NCBI GenBank assembly: GCA_040437565.1 | Contig: JBDOQK010000009.1 | Span: 558,001-622,000 of the forward strand | Source: Albugo candida | Taxonomy: Eukaryota > Oomycota > Peronosporomycetes > Albuginales | DNA length: 64,000 bases | Direction of reading: 5' to 3' | Part shown: positions 37,759 through 51,416 of the stretch, piece by piece | Numbering within the stretch: position 1 is the stretch's first letter | How the letters are laid out: every line of letters starts with the position of its first letter | Made by a program: the position numbers and the translations under genes | The notes under the pieces: model-generated | The model's input: only the letters and a program-made list of their open reading frames with translations | Told to the model about the DNA's origin: nothing | The model's database searches: none

Positions 37759-39684
37759 AGGGAGTAGAGTGATACAGCGGAGGAGGGGAGGTTTATTGCT
37801 TAGAATAAGAGATGTGTATTTAGGACTAAAGCGGTCGCTTTGTCAGGGTCAAAGGCGTATGTAGAGCTGATTGTGCACTGTGTCTGTCAGAGGAATGGTC
37901 GCCTTATAATCGATTTGTACGAGACTTATTTGAAACTTTTGAAATGCGATGCGATGAGAGTGCGAGTGGGTGGATCGTTGTTCCCGTCATTGTGTGAGCG
38001 CATAGACTGATGGTGCAAGGTTGTATATGTCGGCGAAGTGCAGAGATTGGATGCGTGAGCCATCGCAAAAGTTAACGGGAACGCTTTGCGACATGGACGA
38101 CGAGGAGGTACGCAGATGTGCAACAAAGAAAAGGATTCAAGTATTCCATCGATTGTACATGTACAAATATGATAATCGAAGCGATACCGTGTAATGTCGA
38201 TACCAAGCAAAATGACATCTCTATTGAGGTGAGTAATGTGCTGACTCGGTCTTTATACAAACTTCTTTGGAGGACGTACGAGTGGGAATTCGGCGAATTT
38301 GCATGCTCTTCTCGGACAGCATGCATGGTGTTGTTGTATGTTATGGTTTTATGATCGCTAGGATGGTCTCGTTTCCATTGATTGTATTGTGATCTATCGA
38401 TGATTCCAGCAAGTGAATGAGTAACAATGTGTTCTACACGTGCCTGAGACATTTTGAAAGACGTGGACCGCCTTTCCGCGTTTTTGTTCCGTAGATACCT
38501 GTAAGGAGATTTAAAGTAGAGGCGATGCTCCAGAATCCTCTACTGGGAGATCCTGTGGGAAATCAGAAAAATGCATTGGTCTACCGAATGTACCCACTGG
38601 ATTGATTATCCTACGTAAAGCCTTCTTTTACGCTTACGCGGCCTACAGTAAACAGAATCGAAATATATTCATGTCCATGGAATCATGTAGATTTCGTCTA
38701 AAATCAGCTTATAAGCAGAAGTATCGCTACAGATAAACAATTGCTCTTCCCAAAGCAATGGAAGCCAGAGTCTACGTATGGACGGCAAGTCAGAGAATGT
38801 GTGATCTTGGAGGCGAGCTGATATTATTTGAGAATTTGTCATCGTGGCAGCTACACAAATACTAGGATCCACAGATAACCACATCTGTCCGATATCACCT
38901 TGAAAGTAGCTTCACAAGTCAATTTGCTATTTAAGCTTTCATATCCGCAGTTGTGACTTGGCTTTGAGATGTTTTCGTGTTTGGATTTGACTACCGACGA
39001 AGCGCGGATGCTCTGATTGTCAGAAGAACGAAGGGGTATTACGAACGCGCACATGGCACTGTATTGAAGTATCGTCCAAAAACGCATCTTCGAATCAGTT
39101 CGAAGACCCGCATCCTACCACGACATGCCACCAGGTTTAGTATGTCGAACATTGTACCCGCGGTTTTGTCCTATTAAATTACTGCTACAATGAATGCTGA
39201 AGAAGAGCGAAACCCATCTTACTGAAGCGTGGGTACGATATGCACCTATACGCCTCAGCTTTGTACAGCGAGAGCTGACGATCGATAAAAGGATATGATG
39301 AACATCTGTACCTCTGTAGTTATTCAGTCAGAAGCACTAAAGTCTTTCTCAAACGGCTTGTTATGTTGATAATTCATTTGCGAGATACAAAATGTCGTCC
39401 AGCCAGCTTTAAAAGAGGTACGACGACAATCACAGTGCAAAAATTGGATTTTGATGTGTCATATTGCAAAATCTCTTTCTGTTTATGTGTCAATAAAGCA
39501 CGCTCAACTCTTACACAACCACACCACACATTTTTTGAAGCAGAGAAATTCTGCATCTTTCTCTTGCGTTATCACGCAAACCACGGCTACAAGAGAATGC
39601 AAGCACATATGGAGGCGTGATATGCTTGTTCTTTTGCAATTAGAAACGCCTGTTGAGCCAAAAGCGTTGATGTGGTCTCCCGTC

Positions 39685-39958
39685 GAACGGGAAGCACATC
39701 TCCAGAGTGATAGTACCGATACTACCGATATTAACCGATAATGGCTTTCTTTATAAGGATCTTGAGGCAAANNNNNNNNNNNNNNNNNNNNNNNNNNNNN
39801 NNNNNNNNNNNNNNNNNNNNNNNNNNNNNNNNNNNNNNNNNNNNNNNNNNNNNNNNNNNNNNNNNNNNNNNGAACGGGAAGCACATCTCCAAAGTGATAG
39901 TACCGATACTACCGATATTAACCGATAATGGCTTTCTTTATAAGGATCTTGAGGCAAA
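39685..39958. repeat. 100-N gap (39772-39871) with duplicated 87-nt flanks
   Basis: 39685-39771 recurs as 39872-39958 with one difference (ccagagtg versus ccaaagtg), consistent with the two contig ends coming from different alleles. Confidence 0.88.
39711..39740. repeat. Short degenerate tandem of accgata units
   Basis: Three imperfect copies of a 7-8 nt unit (taccgata, taccgata, taaccgata) in a row. It sits in the flank duplicated across the gap and may have helped break the assembly there. Confidence 0.6.
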
Positions 39959-40452
39959 AAAAAATAGCCTGTAAAGGTTCATGTGTCCGCATCGAAGATA
40001 TCTTTTCATATTTCATAATTTAGAAAAAACGTCGAGGTCTGAAGAAGAGCGAAAGTAAAACATTTGAGACGGGCTATATTCTTTGACAAATCATACTCAT
40101 GTATTTGTCCGACATCTTTTGAAGAATGAATGATGTTTATCACAAAAGACAGCGACCGCGCCATTGACTCCCACACTCGCTATTTTCTGCCTATCAGAAT
40201 GGCGCATCATATAACATTTCTCCATAGTAAGCTGCATACTGTCAATTTTTATGAATGATTTATCTCCCAACCGCGTGTTCACTTCGGCTTCTGAATTTTT
40301 CTATCTTTCGGGAAGATCTCCAGCCAGGATGGAGTTCGACCGGGGGAAGTATGTGCAGTTGTTTTGGAATTGTCTTTTCTACAATTTTGAACACATGTGA
40401 GCCAGTGAATTCCACCGCACAACTCACTAACTGAGACCAGAGCCTTAACATA

Positions 40453-41133
40453 ATGAAGCAAGTCTCAAGCCGATTCCGACTCGTCCTATGTCTCGTGGTG
40501 CCACGAGCTTCTTCTCAGTGCCCCTTTACCAAAGAAATTGTGTGCTTCAGCAATGCTCCAATTTTCAAGAACTGGTTCAGCCAAAAAATCATCTCCCTCA
40601 GCAACGAGCAGTCTTCAGGAAAAGCATATCAATGTATCATACCCAATGGGATCCTCGATAGTGATTCATTACTTCTTGGTCCTGATGCGTATACGGACTC
40701 TTGTGCGACATTTGGATATTTCTTCTCGGGAAAAAAGCTTTCTCTAAGAGAAAAACATAAATTTCCAGTTGCTTTTCCAGCCGTGCTGCGAAACGCTGGT
40801 GAGGAACGTTGGGCCTTGATGTTCAATGGTTATAGTCGCGGAGACGTTATATATCGTGACGATGGTATTATTCTCTTTAATCTTGCAAAACCGTCCTTAG
40901 GTGTGCCTAAATCGCAACTTGAAGACTTCCTAAGTGCGACGGGGACGATCAGATTTTACATCGAATCTAATGAGATATCGTTCGATGTCAATCCAAAAAA
41001 TATTCACGTAACAAACGAACGTTGGGAAATCGGAGCAGAACTTATGGAATCGATGCATATAATGTTCCTTAAAACAGTCCAAGGGACGTTCCAAGTGCTC
41101 CTCGCAGGCAAAAATGTCAAGTATATTTTTTAA
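40453..41133 (+). CDS. Candidate secreted protein, unknown family
   Basis: An intronless 226-residue ORF from ATG 40453, too long to expect by chance in this composition. The N-terminus has a basic start (MKQVSSRFR), a hydrophobic core (LVLCLVVP) and a small-residue end (RASSQ), so cleavage near residue 21 is plausible although the core is short. The mature part has few cysteines (CPFTKEIVC, then scattered) and alternating beta-type stretches (GTIRFYIESNEISFDV, GTFQVLLAGKNVKYIF). No RXLR, CHxC or CX2CX5G motif is present near the cleavage point. No known domain is recognised. It lies at the edge of the gene-poor region, which suits an effector, but that is inference. Confidence 0.65.
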   Translation: MKQVSSRFRLVLCLVVPRASSQCPFTKEIVCFSNAPIFKNWFSQKIISLSNEQSSGKAYQCIIPNGILDSDSLLLGPDAYTDSCATFGYFFSGKKLSLREKHKFPVAFPAVLRNAGEERWALMFNGYSRGDVIYRDDGIILFNLAKPSLGVPKSQLEDFLSATGTIRFYIESNEISFDVNPKNIHVTNERWEIGAELMESMHIMFLKTVQGTFQVLLAGKNVKYIF

Positions 41134-44100
41134 CGCAATCGTGATGCGATCACCAAGTGAATGAATACTTCACCAACGTTTTACCCAACTGATGAGCTGT
41201 TTTTGTCCAGACTATATACTCTGTCTCGTGGCATCAACTTAGGTTTTTGTGTGACCTCTCTATAGCGGAAGTGTCATTTCTCTCATACTTACTCCTTCAT
41301 ACATGAAGATAGACTACACCATGTAGCGGCCTATTTGTTGTGTGACTGCAACTATGGCGCGGAAATCGTGCTAGTCTTCCATCATGTTTTCTTCCAACAA
41401 GAACGTTGTCGATGTCTATTAACTTTATCCATTTCAAAGTGCGACAATATGTCAACCAGCTTGATTCGAATTAGACGCAGTTTCTGAAGAAGAAACTGAA
41501 TTAGGTTGTCGCTTGCTCAGTGAATAATTCAGGATCTAGAAATCATCAATGGCCTTTGCTGACCGCTATTACGGCATAGTCTACTACATTTTGCCTCTGA
41601 ACAAGAAATAATGGTCCGAAGCGAGCAGTCGTGAGTGTGTGAACAATGCTGCGTCGATGATCGAGATAGCTAGATTAATCTTTTAGGAACTAACGGGTGC
41701 TTTCGTTCATTGCTTCTGGATCTTGCAAATATGTGTGTTGCGTACAATCACTTTCACGACCTTCTTAATGAAAATCTGTCAATCTTAAGACATAAGATGA
41801 TGAAAATGTGCATATCTCATCTTCAAGTCGACTACGACAATCGAAATCAGAAACCAAACGATTTGCAGTCTCAACGGCCTGTATGTTGATGCTGCAGAAT
41901 CGCAACGCTTTCGTGGAAACAATACATCTTCCTCTCCTCAAAGCTCATCTGGGTATGCATCCTTACAAGTGTAAATTACCATATGTTTGACCACACATTC
42001 AGTAGCTTGGAAGCTGTCGCGCTCAAATCAACATTGGCTAATCATTCTTCTGATGAAGCCACGAAATAGAAAGGAGGGCGCATAACGATATTACAATCAG
42101 TTTTTGGAGAAGTGGGTGCCTGAGAGGGTGGAGAAAATATATGCTCTTGGAATGTAAGTTGAGTATGGAAAGTCAAGCATACTTCATGTAATTAGTATCG
42201 ACATTTTGATGTGCGAATGACACGAAAGACTGGGTCACCTTACAGATAAAGCGTTTCCCTTCTCCCTGTTCCTGAATTTCAATGACAACTTCAAACTGTC
42301 ACAGATCGAGACTGACAAAATTGCAGCCCTTAGAAGCGCGATATTGGCCTGGTATCTCTGACGGGTGACTCTTCTTTCATCGTTCCTTTATTGCAGGACA
42401 ATTCAAGATGTGCTTAGTGCATAGCACAATTGTTAAAATGATATACTGCTTTTTGACACCAGATTGAACGAGCAGTTTCGAAACAAAGCTTGACAATCGA
42501 TACAATATGTCGTGTAGATGCAAACTTCATAGCTGCCTCGTGGTGGACTAGAGAGGCACAATAATCCACTGTGGCTGCTTCGGCATCAATTACGTTAATT
42601 GCCCAACGCTCTCATAATTCATTATGCGTTGACACTTTTCGGAATGTGATGCTACTGTTTATCCTTGTCATTCATTGCATCAGTTGGCAGATGTGGATAA
42701 ATACAATGAGAGAAATGCCAGGGCTGTACAATTGGAAAGCGTACTCGCTGAGGTTGCATCACACTGAACTCAAAGTGTAGGTAGCTACAGGTTTGCAATA
42801 ATAGCAACGCAATGTTTTCTTTTCACGTTATAGAGATTAGATAATAGGCACGTGCAAAATCCATTTTGATTTTTTCAATATGACCAATTACAAGAAGACA
42901 AGTCTAATTGCGGTTCTAGAAAACACCTCGATGCAATGATTGTAGTCCGTTCCATGCATAAATACATAATGCGATACAAGTGGCTTTACTCTGCCAACCC
43001 AAACGACGGGAATGCTTATTACGTGAGGGTAGATCATACCAAGTAGCTATTTGGTCTGGAAGGAATCCTGTTGTATGTGCTGTCCATCTTGACTCAGGAT
43101 TCGTTATGGTGAAAAATGGAAGACGGATACCTAATTTCGCCTTCAAGAGGCACGACAAAACAAAAACACCTTTTCTGCACTTAAATTCATTCAGTCCATT
43201 GCGGTAAGGATACATGTGGGAAACAGCAAAAAGATCTTATCGACTTCTGTATGCATCCAGCGGTGAGGCACTTCTTCAATATAGAGTTATCGTGGAGACT
43301 GCAACAGCAGTGGGTAGTCAAATTGCTGTTGGCGATGCTCTATCCGTATGGAAGATAACATGATGCGAGCAATTGAAATAGGAAGGTTTTCGTCTGTTTA
43401 AACGTTTTCGAATAGTTGTCTGCAAATAAAGAAGAAAAGGAAAGTGCATTTCTAGGACAACGTACCGCGATATGTTTCATTCGATGTAGGATGAGCTGAG
43501 GGACGACATGAAGTGAAGACGAATCAGATTTTCATTCAGTGCATACTTAGATTTATGGTCATGAGATCGAGGGGCAAGCGAAGAGTGCCAACAGTTCACC
43601 GCGCAATGTAGTAAAAGTAAAGGACGACAACTGGTGCCATATTATTTGAATGTCTGGAGGGCGAAAAATGAAGCGGAAGCATTTTAATGGGTCCAAAGTG
43701 GTAGGATTATATGGACAAAAGAGGTCATTTCAGCACGAAATTGTATCGTAAGGCGCAGTATCTCTCAATATGGCTTGTAACGTTTCAGGAGAGAAAATAT
43801 ATAATCAAATATTGGATGCTTAGTTCGTGTCTGTCACGATCTCTTCCTTGTACTATGATTGATTCTGATTGATGCTACAGATGTAAGCTATTCCAGACTC
43901 TATCGTATGTCTTAAAACTTGTAACTGTATCATGCCGCTGCCTCCCCGCAGTACATCTAAGCAGCTGGGATTCATGCACTATCTTCATTTCCAACGAGTA
44001 TTTAAAAAATCCCTTAGTTTCAATTCTTTCCGACGATATCAACATATCGATTCTTGTCAACGTAGCACGACATTTTTTCAATAAAAGAGGATCAAATAGG

Positions 44101-46080
44101 CGTGAATATTAATTGCATTGTTGCCTTTAGCCCAGGCTTTTCTGAGGTAAAACTCTCTAAATCGAAAGATGGGTGGTCGTTCATTTGGTACAGTACGTTA
44201 CTTGTTTGGTCAAGAATGTTTGAGATCCACCGAGCGTGATCTGAAGCTGATTCTCATCTGATGTGCGCAAAAAGCCCGGTCTGAATTCTATGCGCTCGTA
44301 TTGAAGCGAGCAGAAGATGAGCTGTGAGCACAGACAAGTAACACGCCTATTGATCCCACAAAATACTGAGATTTTGCAACATCAATACACACGCCACGCC
44401 TGTGTCTTTATTGCTGGTCGCCAGTAGTGCAGTCGATTAAAGATTCAGATGTGCAGATTGCTACTATGTTTAATCATATGCTGACGAGCAGAAATCGAGG
44501 CTTTGATCAGAAGGATCGTCTTTGTATTTGACTCGAGCACAGATCCCAAGGATCCACAAACAATCAAAGAATGCAACCGTTTATCTTAACAAATGTGATC
44601 AGCTCAATCGAACCATCGACACAGCAGTTGTACAATCATGAACGCTTAAGTCGTACCATTCCTCTTACAACATGTAAGACCGAATGATAAATATGACCGT
44701 GACCTTCATTTATGGCTTTATCTTGGGATGGTGATTCATATTTGACGCAATATTCTTTCCTTCCCGATTGCAGCCCATCCGGTGAACAGAATCAGCAAAT
44801 GTTATTTCCTCATAGAACAATTTGCTTTGCTTTTAGACAAACTTCACGTACTCGTGGATCATTGTTGGCGCTGTACAGATAACTTTGATAAGATTTTCTA
44901 TCACGCACCGTTCTACCATTCTAGGAGGCTTAAATATCCTTCATCATCACCGCGGACATAGCGTGCCGCTGTCTTCTGAAAAGCATCAGTTTTCCACATA
45001 TAATGCATACAAGCAGCGTAATAAATTCTGTTTTAGTATCTTGAAATATCAAGTGTTGCGACATCATTTCTCAGTCTCGATATATTTATGGGCTCTAGAA
45101 CTTGAGCAGAGATTCTAGGCGCTTGTAGATTGACTTGAGCTACTTCAATTTAGTCAAGCTCTTACCTTGTAAGAACACTATATCGCTCCTTACCGATGAT
45201 GGACTCTATGTGAACGCACTGCTCAGTGATAACGATTCTCTCCAAGACATAAGCTTATCGATTATGATTTTACTGTGTGCCCGCAATGTCGTTCGGGCAC
45301 AATACGAAAGCTCATATCAATGCTCTTGATACCGTTTCGTAAAAGTAGGGTGACGCAAAAGAGCTTTCTCTGTGAAATCACTTTGCTTTATATGGACACA
45401 ACATCACTCACTGTGGCCGCCGTCGTATGAAAACTGTAGCCCAATGACACCAAAGCGCTTTACATTATGCAATCAAGCACTGATACTAAGCTTCGATCGT
45501 TTTTTGAAGCAACATGCACTAGAAAGAGAAAGTAGCTGATAAATCTGTGGGTGTCTTTAAGAATTGAGCATGATGTAAAGAATACAAAGCCACAGTGATT
45601 TCGTAAATACTTCTTTTGAGATGGTCACAAATGCTGTCAGGACATAACTTCCCTCGCACTGGAATTCTTTTATACGATAATGCATTTTATTGTTGGTCGT
45701 ATGGGATTCCAATCGATCAAATGTGTTTTGCAAATAAATTATTAGTTGAAAAACGTTGCAGATCAATGGCTTGTTTGTCTCTCACTTTTGATCTGCGCTT
45801 GTATCGCAGGAACTCTCCACATGCGCTTCTTTCGGATCTTTGCTCATCCAATTGGCACAATTGACTTCTCGTACGGATGTTCTACGAAGGTATTTTTCCT
45901 ATCTTCAAAGACACCACATCAGGACTCGTATGCGTCTCGTCATGCAAAGTATAGCGACACGGTTGTTAGTCTATAGCTACCCTGCAACTATACTGGCCAC
46001 AATAAAACTGGCCTTATTCTTGGCAACGATAACCCTTTGGCACCGCCAGAAACCGCAAATCAGTTTTTGCTGACCATTTC

Positions 46081-46287
46081 ATGAAAAGCAACCATTTGAT
46101 GATCCTATCAGTTAGACTTTTGGCTTCTTCACTGTGCTTGCGCTCCCCTCAATTGCTCACCGAACAGCAGTCCGAAAAACTTCCATGTAAAAACTTTTAT
46201 CAGCTCACATTACTTTTATGGCTATACAAGGCAGATGCCTCGTCTCCTCATGCATCCGGGCAGGTAAACGATACTATGGTCAAGTGA
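46081..46287 (+). CDS. Small ORF, possible secreted peptide or first exon
   Basis: ATG 46081 opens 68 codons with a hydrophobic leader (HLMILSVRLLASSLCLRS). A strong splice donor (CAG|GTAAAC) falls near codon 61, so this may be the first exon of a longer gene. The 3' end recurs after the gap at 46676. No domain. Chance cannot be excluded at this length. Confidence 0.25.
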   Translation: MKSNHLMILSVRLLASSLCLRSPQLLTEQQSEKLPCKNFYQLTLLLWLYKADASSPHASGQVNDTMVK

Positions 46288-47215
46288 TTCACACAGCGTT
46301 GATACCGAGAGTATCGCCCGCACAAAAATATCCGAGATCAGTTATCCTGTTCTTCACCATTACCTTTTGCCTTTTCTCAGTTGCAACCTTACCAAGCTCC
46401 GATCATCAGCCTGAGTCTTTTGAAAGTCTGAGAAGCGTTTTAAATGGACTTAGACGCTGTTTCAAAGGCCCCACCTATCTCCGCAAGCAATAAGATCTCG
46501 TACCAAATTACGCAAAGATGAAATTTTTGAGCTATCCACCCCATCCAATATCTTTCGTCGCACTCTCCGGTTACGCCCACAACTCATACTTTATTAAAAA
46601 GCTTTGACACAAGTCGAAGTATCTCGCACTTGATATCCTTCACTCCGATACTCATATCGGCTGACTTGGGCTCTTNNNNNNNNNNNNNNNNNNNNNNNNN
46701 NNNNNNNNNNNNNNNNNNNNNNNNNNNNNNNNNNNNNNNNNNNNNNNNNNNNNNNNNNNNNNNNNNNNNNNNNNNTGCCTCGTCTCCTCATGCATCCGGG
46801 CAGGTAAACGATACTATGGTCAAGTGATTCACACAGCGTTGATACCGAGAGTATCGCCCGCACAAAAATATCCGAGATCAGTTATCCTGTTCTTCACCAT
46901 TACCTTTTGCCTTTTCTCAGTTGCAACCTTACCAAGCTCCGATCATCAGCCTGAGTCTTTTGAAAGTCTGAGAAGCGTTTTAAATGGACTTAGACGCTGT
47001 TTCAAAGGCCCCACCTATCTCCGCAAGCAATAAGATCTCGTACCAAATTACGCAAAGATGAAATTTTTGAGCTATCCACCCCATCCAATATCTTTCGTCG
47101 CACTCTCCGGTTACGCCCACAACTCATACTTTATTAAAAAGCTTTGACACAAGTCGAAGTATCTCGCACTTGATATCCTTCACTCCGATACTCATATCGG
47201 CTGACTTGGGCTCTT
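46236..47215. repeat. 100-N gap (46676-46775) with duplicated 440-nt flanks
   Basis: 46236-46675 recurs as 46776-47215, apparently identical. Any ORF in the block is present twice only because of this. Confidence 0.9.
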
Positions 47216-47819
47216 CTCGCCGAGATTCAGACTCTTGCCCTTATGAAAATCGATATGAGTCAATCTATTGAGAGATTTGTACTCCACCTGGCTTCCAAAA
47301 GCGTTATACGTATGTTTTCGACAAATTTGTCTTCACGGAATATCTGCAGGCCGTGTAAACGCGCCCACTAAATTATCCACCGCAATCGCAATTTTTGCGC
47401 ATTTGCAAACGACGGGAAAGCTCGACTACAAGCAGTACTACGCTGAGATACAGATGATTGAATCTCGATGCGTAAAAGTCGACAAGTGAGCAGCTCAGCT
47501 ACGCCTACGAAAATGGCAACGTTCATGAACATCGATATCTCTTTCTTTTTGGAGCCTATTTGCTTCGTACTGCAGGAATCGAGATCATCACACAATTTCT
47601 CTGTACGAGATAGTTGCTCGCGGTATCCCAATACAATAAAAAGATTCCATTGATGTGCTTCATCAGGAGGGAATATCGATGCTGGCCCGTGTACTCAAGC
47701 ATGTGAAGTTCTGGACTTGGAATTCGATGAATGTAGACGTTTTGCTTCGCTCCTTGATAAGATCCAAATCCTAGATAATGTTGCTTGATGAATATACTGT
47801 AGGAAGACAGTCGCTGCTA

Positions 47820-48365
47820 TCTTGCTTTGTATCTTTACGTATAAGTCGAGGAACCAATGCATCGAGATCCCAACATATTCACTAGCACCATCCGCTACAA
47901 TACTACTTGCGTCAGCTGCGTCTCAGCTGCATTTTGAGTCACAAGTAGCGAGTATTCTTCATACCTATCGCGTTCTATCCTTTATTGACTCTTGAATCTC
48001 TCCCACTATATTGCCAGCGGTGATAAGCCGTTAGCTAAAACGNNNNNNNNNNNNNNNNNNNNNNNNNNNNNNNNNNNNNNNNNNNNNNNNNNNNNNNNNN
48101 NNNNNNNNNNNNNNNNNNNNNNNNNNNNNNNNNNNNNNNNNNTCTTGCTTTGTATCTTTACGTATAAGTCGAGGAACCAATGCATCGAGATCCCAACATA
48201 TTCACTAGCACCATCCGCTACAATACTACTTGCGTCAGCTGCGTCTCAGCTGCATTTTGAGTCACAAGTAGCGAGTATTCTTCATACCTATCGCGTTCTA
48301 TCCTTTATTGACTCTTGAATCTCTCCCACTATATTGCCAGCGGTGATAAGCCGTTAGCTAAAACG
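47820..48365. repeat. 100-N gap (48043-48142) with duplicated 223-nt flanks
   Basis: 47820-48042 recurs as 48143-48365, apparently identical, in non-coding sequence. Confidence 0.9.
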
Positions 48366-50102
48366 CTTTGAGTGAGTACGTGAACCTGATCGAGGTTTTG
48401 AACGAATATTGTAGGCAAGTGTCTTGTTGCTGCCCATAGGATTATATCATGCTTTCCTTGGATATTCCACAACTACCTCCACGCTCGGACCGCTGTATTA
48501 AACATTTACTTCTGCCGGATGTGGTCTAAATTTCGTCACGCTTATTGCCTGGCTAGATTCTGCTGACAATAAATGAAATGTGACTCGAAATGTGCAGAAG
48601 AAATGATCGCAAAACTTCGAGAGACTTAACGTCTTTCAGGTCTCGTGCGTTCCCGACTTGCACGTTTAAGTAGCGAAATGCTTCACATTAAGAAGCGTTC
48701 GCCAATGTCTGCCTTGTTACTTACATCGTTGTAAAAGCGATACCTCGATACTTCTCTAAGATAATGACATTCGTCGCTTTCCGGAGTCAGAACCTTTTCG
48801 TGTAATGGGAGAAAAGAATGCTTGCTCAAATAGAATCATGCGAAACACAGTATAGTGTATCGGTCACATGGCCAAAGTATTTGACGACAATTGTTACGAC
48901 ATACCACATTCCCCACATAATAATCAGGTCACCGCTAAGAGGTGAACTTATGGACCTTTATGTACTACATTATGTTCCGCATAACAGTGTTGATACAATT
49001 GTATGACTGTACGACAGGATTACGACTGAAGCAACTTCTTCCTCTTCACGTACAAGTCAGCTTTCAATTTCGCCCCACCTTCGAGTTTACCAATCAACTT
49101 GTGTAATATGTTCCATGTGATGAAGCACGAATGGCCAAACTGATATCAAATAACCATTCGAAAACTATAGCTCACAACGTGCCCAACACGGCAAAATCAT
49201 TCGCTCTTTGTTGGCAGATCTGCAATCTCAAAAGACTTGGTTGGTTTCATAATACACGATATGAGTATTGGACAGTTGGACGACTTGCTCTTTGAATCGG
49301 AATGCAAGACTACAAGAAAATCATTCGTAACAAGTTTGACTCAGACGTAAAGATTCGATCAAAGCTTTTAGTACGGCTCACTAAAATGCTCGACGTTCAC
49401 AAGACGCGCCTCTTTAGCGCTAAGATTGGGATGGAGAGAACACTTTGTCTGACAAGACCACATTGAACCGTGCAGCTAGTCTACTTATAGAACAGCGGGA
49501 ATCGAATACCATGTCGCAGCGATATGGGAATCACACTGATCAGTCATGGTACTCCTATGCTACTAAAAAATTCCCTAACGGCAATCATGAAGTAGGGATA
49601 GTTGATACAACGATGTTGGAATTTTGTAAGGTGGCACAAAACTTTTACGATTGAGGAGGAGCTTTAATTAGGTAAGGGCTCTGCTCTTTGCAGAAGTCAC
49701 CGACCAGCAGTGATGATCGTGCTTACAGGTTCACGCGCATGCATAGCCAGTTGATGAACAGTACGCATTCGGCACGCCCGTCTGAATACTGCCGATTGTT
49801 CAGCTGGAACACTCGACGTCAAACTCGAATGTGGTAGGTGTGAAATTTCTAGAGAGCATACTGAGATCTTGGAAGAACCAGCTGCTGATATTTCCCTAGT
49901 TACGATTCTCAGCTATGGAATTGATAACATAGCAATAATACTTTGAAACGATGGAAAGGAATACAAGGTGAGAAGTTTCAATTGCGCAACAAACGGAGAA
50001 AATACAGAAAATAACGGTTTACGAGAGCGATGCACTCGCAACACCGTAATGCAAATGTATATCAAACATTACTTAAATGCAGTTTCAAGTTCTATCAATT
50101 GC

Positions 50103-50308
50103 GATAGACTGGATTGTATTTGTCAGAAGTTCCATCAGAGGGACCCGAAGGTCGAAATTTTCCTTTTACTCCTTCGGTTGGGGAGGTGTACATGGTGGCA
50201 ATTGTTCCAATGCAGACGGCAATAAAAAGCTTAGAGTTCATTGATCTTGATGGAAGAGTTGGTTTTAACTTGAAGGTTTACGATGCTGCTAGTTCCAAAG
50301 TAATTTGA
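50103..50308 (+). other. Exon-like segment, paralogue of the block at 59.75 kb
   Basis: The reading FTPSVGEVYMVAIV, then LEFIDLDGRVGFNLKVYDAA, matches 59756-59959 at the protein level (VRELCIVATV, FVFIGIDGRVGTSLRLFDAA). It begins just after a TAG (possible acceptor). A GT donor-like site (AAA|GTAATT) sits at the same position as GTGAGT in the other copy. Flanking sequence is also alignable. Probably an internal or last exon of an unknown gene family, or its relic. Confidence 0.45.
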
Positions 50309-51416
50309 TGAATGAGAGATCTGATGAACACAAACATACTCAGCCCCTATGCTCTATGGAACAAATGTGAGGTAACGTGTGTCACAGCCATTAGGCTTTT
50401 TTGGAGAGAAGGCTTTGTAGAGGGTAGGGCCGGGTGGAGACATTGCTAGTTAGAGATAATGTATTGAGATCACAACTTGCAGAATACGGTAGAAGACCGT
50501 GTATAGAATCAGGTTTGTGGAAATATCCAGTTTGTCTATGTCTGCCATCAAATTTGTACGCATAAGCCCTTTTTGATGCGTAAAGCTGATCCAATATTCA
50601 GGCCTTCAATGCTTCTTAAAGTGTCACATAACTGCACATGTGATTTATTTTATGATTAGATTGCAAAAAAAAATAAACACCTGACGGCATATAGCTTGCC
50701 TGGTAATTGATTGACAGGTGTCGAAATGGTGTAACTTTTGGAAGAAAAGAATGTACCGCCTTATCAGTCAGAAGAACTGGGTACGCTCCGGAGTCCGAGA
50801 ACGAATGATACTTACAGCACTCATACGAGATTCTTACTCATTCAGCTCTTGGCACCATGATCACCTCATCCTTTAAGACATATGAGCTGCATAAGCGAAA
50901 GATTACGGACAATTTGAACGAGCTAATAGGCTTATGTATTCGCCAGATGAGATGTCATTCTCCGTGCAATCCTAGGTTGTAAACTCGATTGATTACGGCA
51001 ATTCTAATTTTGAAGTACCACAAACCCTGTTAATCCGCCTTTCCCATCTAATCGCTTTGTTATAAGTGTGGATGTGATGCTCTGTCTCTGATCCTTATGT
51101 CATAAGGCATACGTACAGTTGCGCCGCACATTTGCGGCCAACTTGACGCCTCATTGAAACGAATTCGATCGTGATAAGTCACACAGTAATCAAAAAGAGA
51201 AATATCAAATTCAAGACCAGCCTATCGAATCCACTACCTCAGGAGCACAGAGATCAAGCTACGACCTGACACAATTGTACGAATACTGATCCCAGCTTGC
51301 TTACAGGATAGTCCTCATCAATTTTATGGCATATACACTTAAACCGATGCAAACCCTCTGAATAAAAGGTGGTGATGATATCGACTCAAGTGTGGCCCCA
51401 AGCAAAATGACCAAAA

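Larger units (their letters stand above)
37759..40452. other. Gene-poor stretch upstream of the secreted-protein gene
   Basis: About 2.7 kb. The best ORF is on the minus strand, ATG 38452 to 38072 (126 codons), with a hydrophobic stretch (TLHGIASIIIFVHVQ) but no domain; it may be chance. The plus strand near 38090 has a short reading MDDEEVRRCATKKR with a possible donor. A degenerate tandem of accgata lies at 39711-39740, next to the gap at 39772. No firm gene. Confidence 0.4.
41134..51416. other. Large gene-poor region
   Basis: Over 10 kb without a confident gene. Weak coding-like pieces: minus and plus ORFs around 42916-43215 (plus strand reads RSYQVAIWSGRN), a hydrophobic segment near 45760 lacking an ATG (QWLVCLSLLICACIAG), a small candidate at 46081, a protein-like stretch at 49425-49654 (DQSWYSYATKKFPNGN), and the exon-like block at 50100. 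No transposon ORFs, long terminal repeats or RNA genes were seen. Confidence 0.5.
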
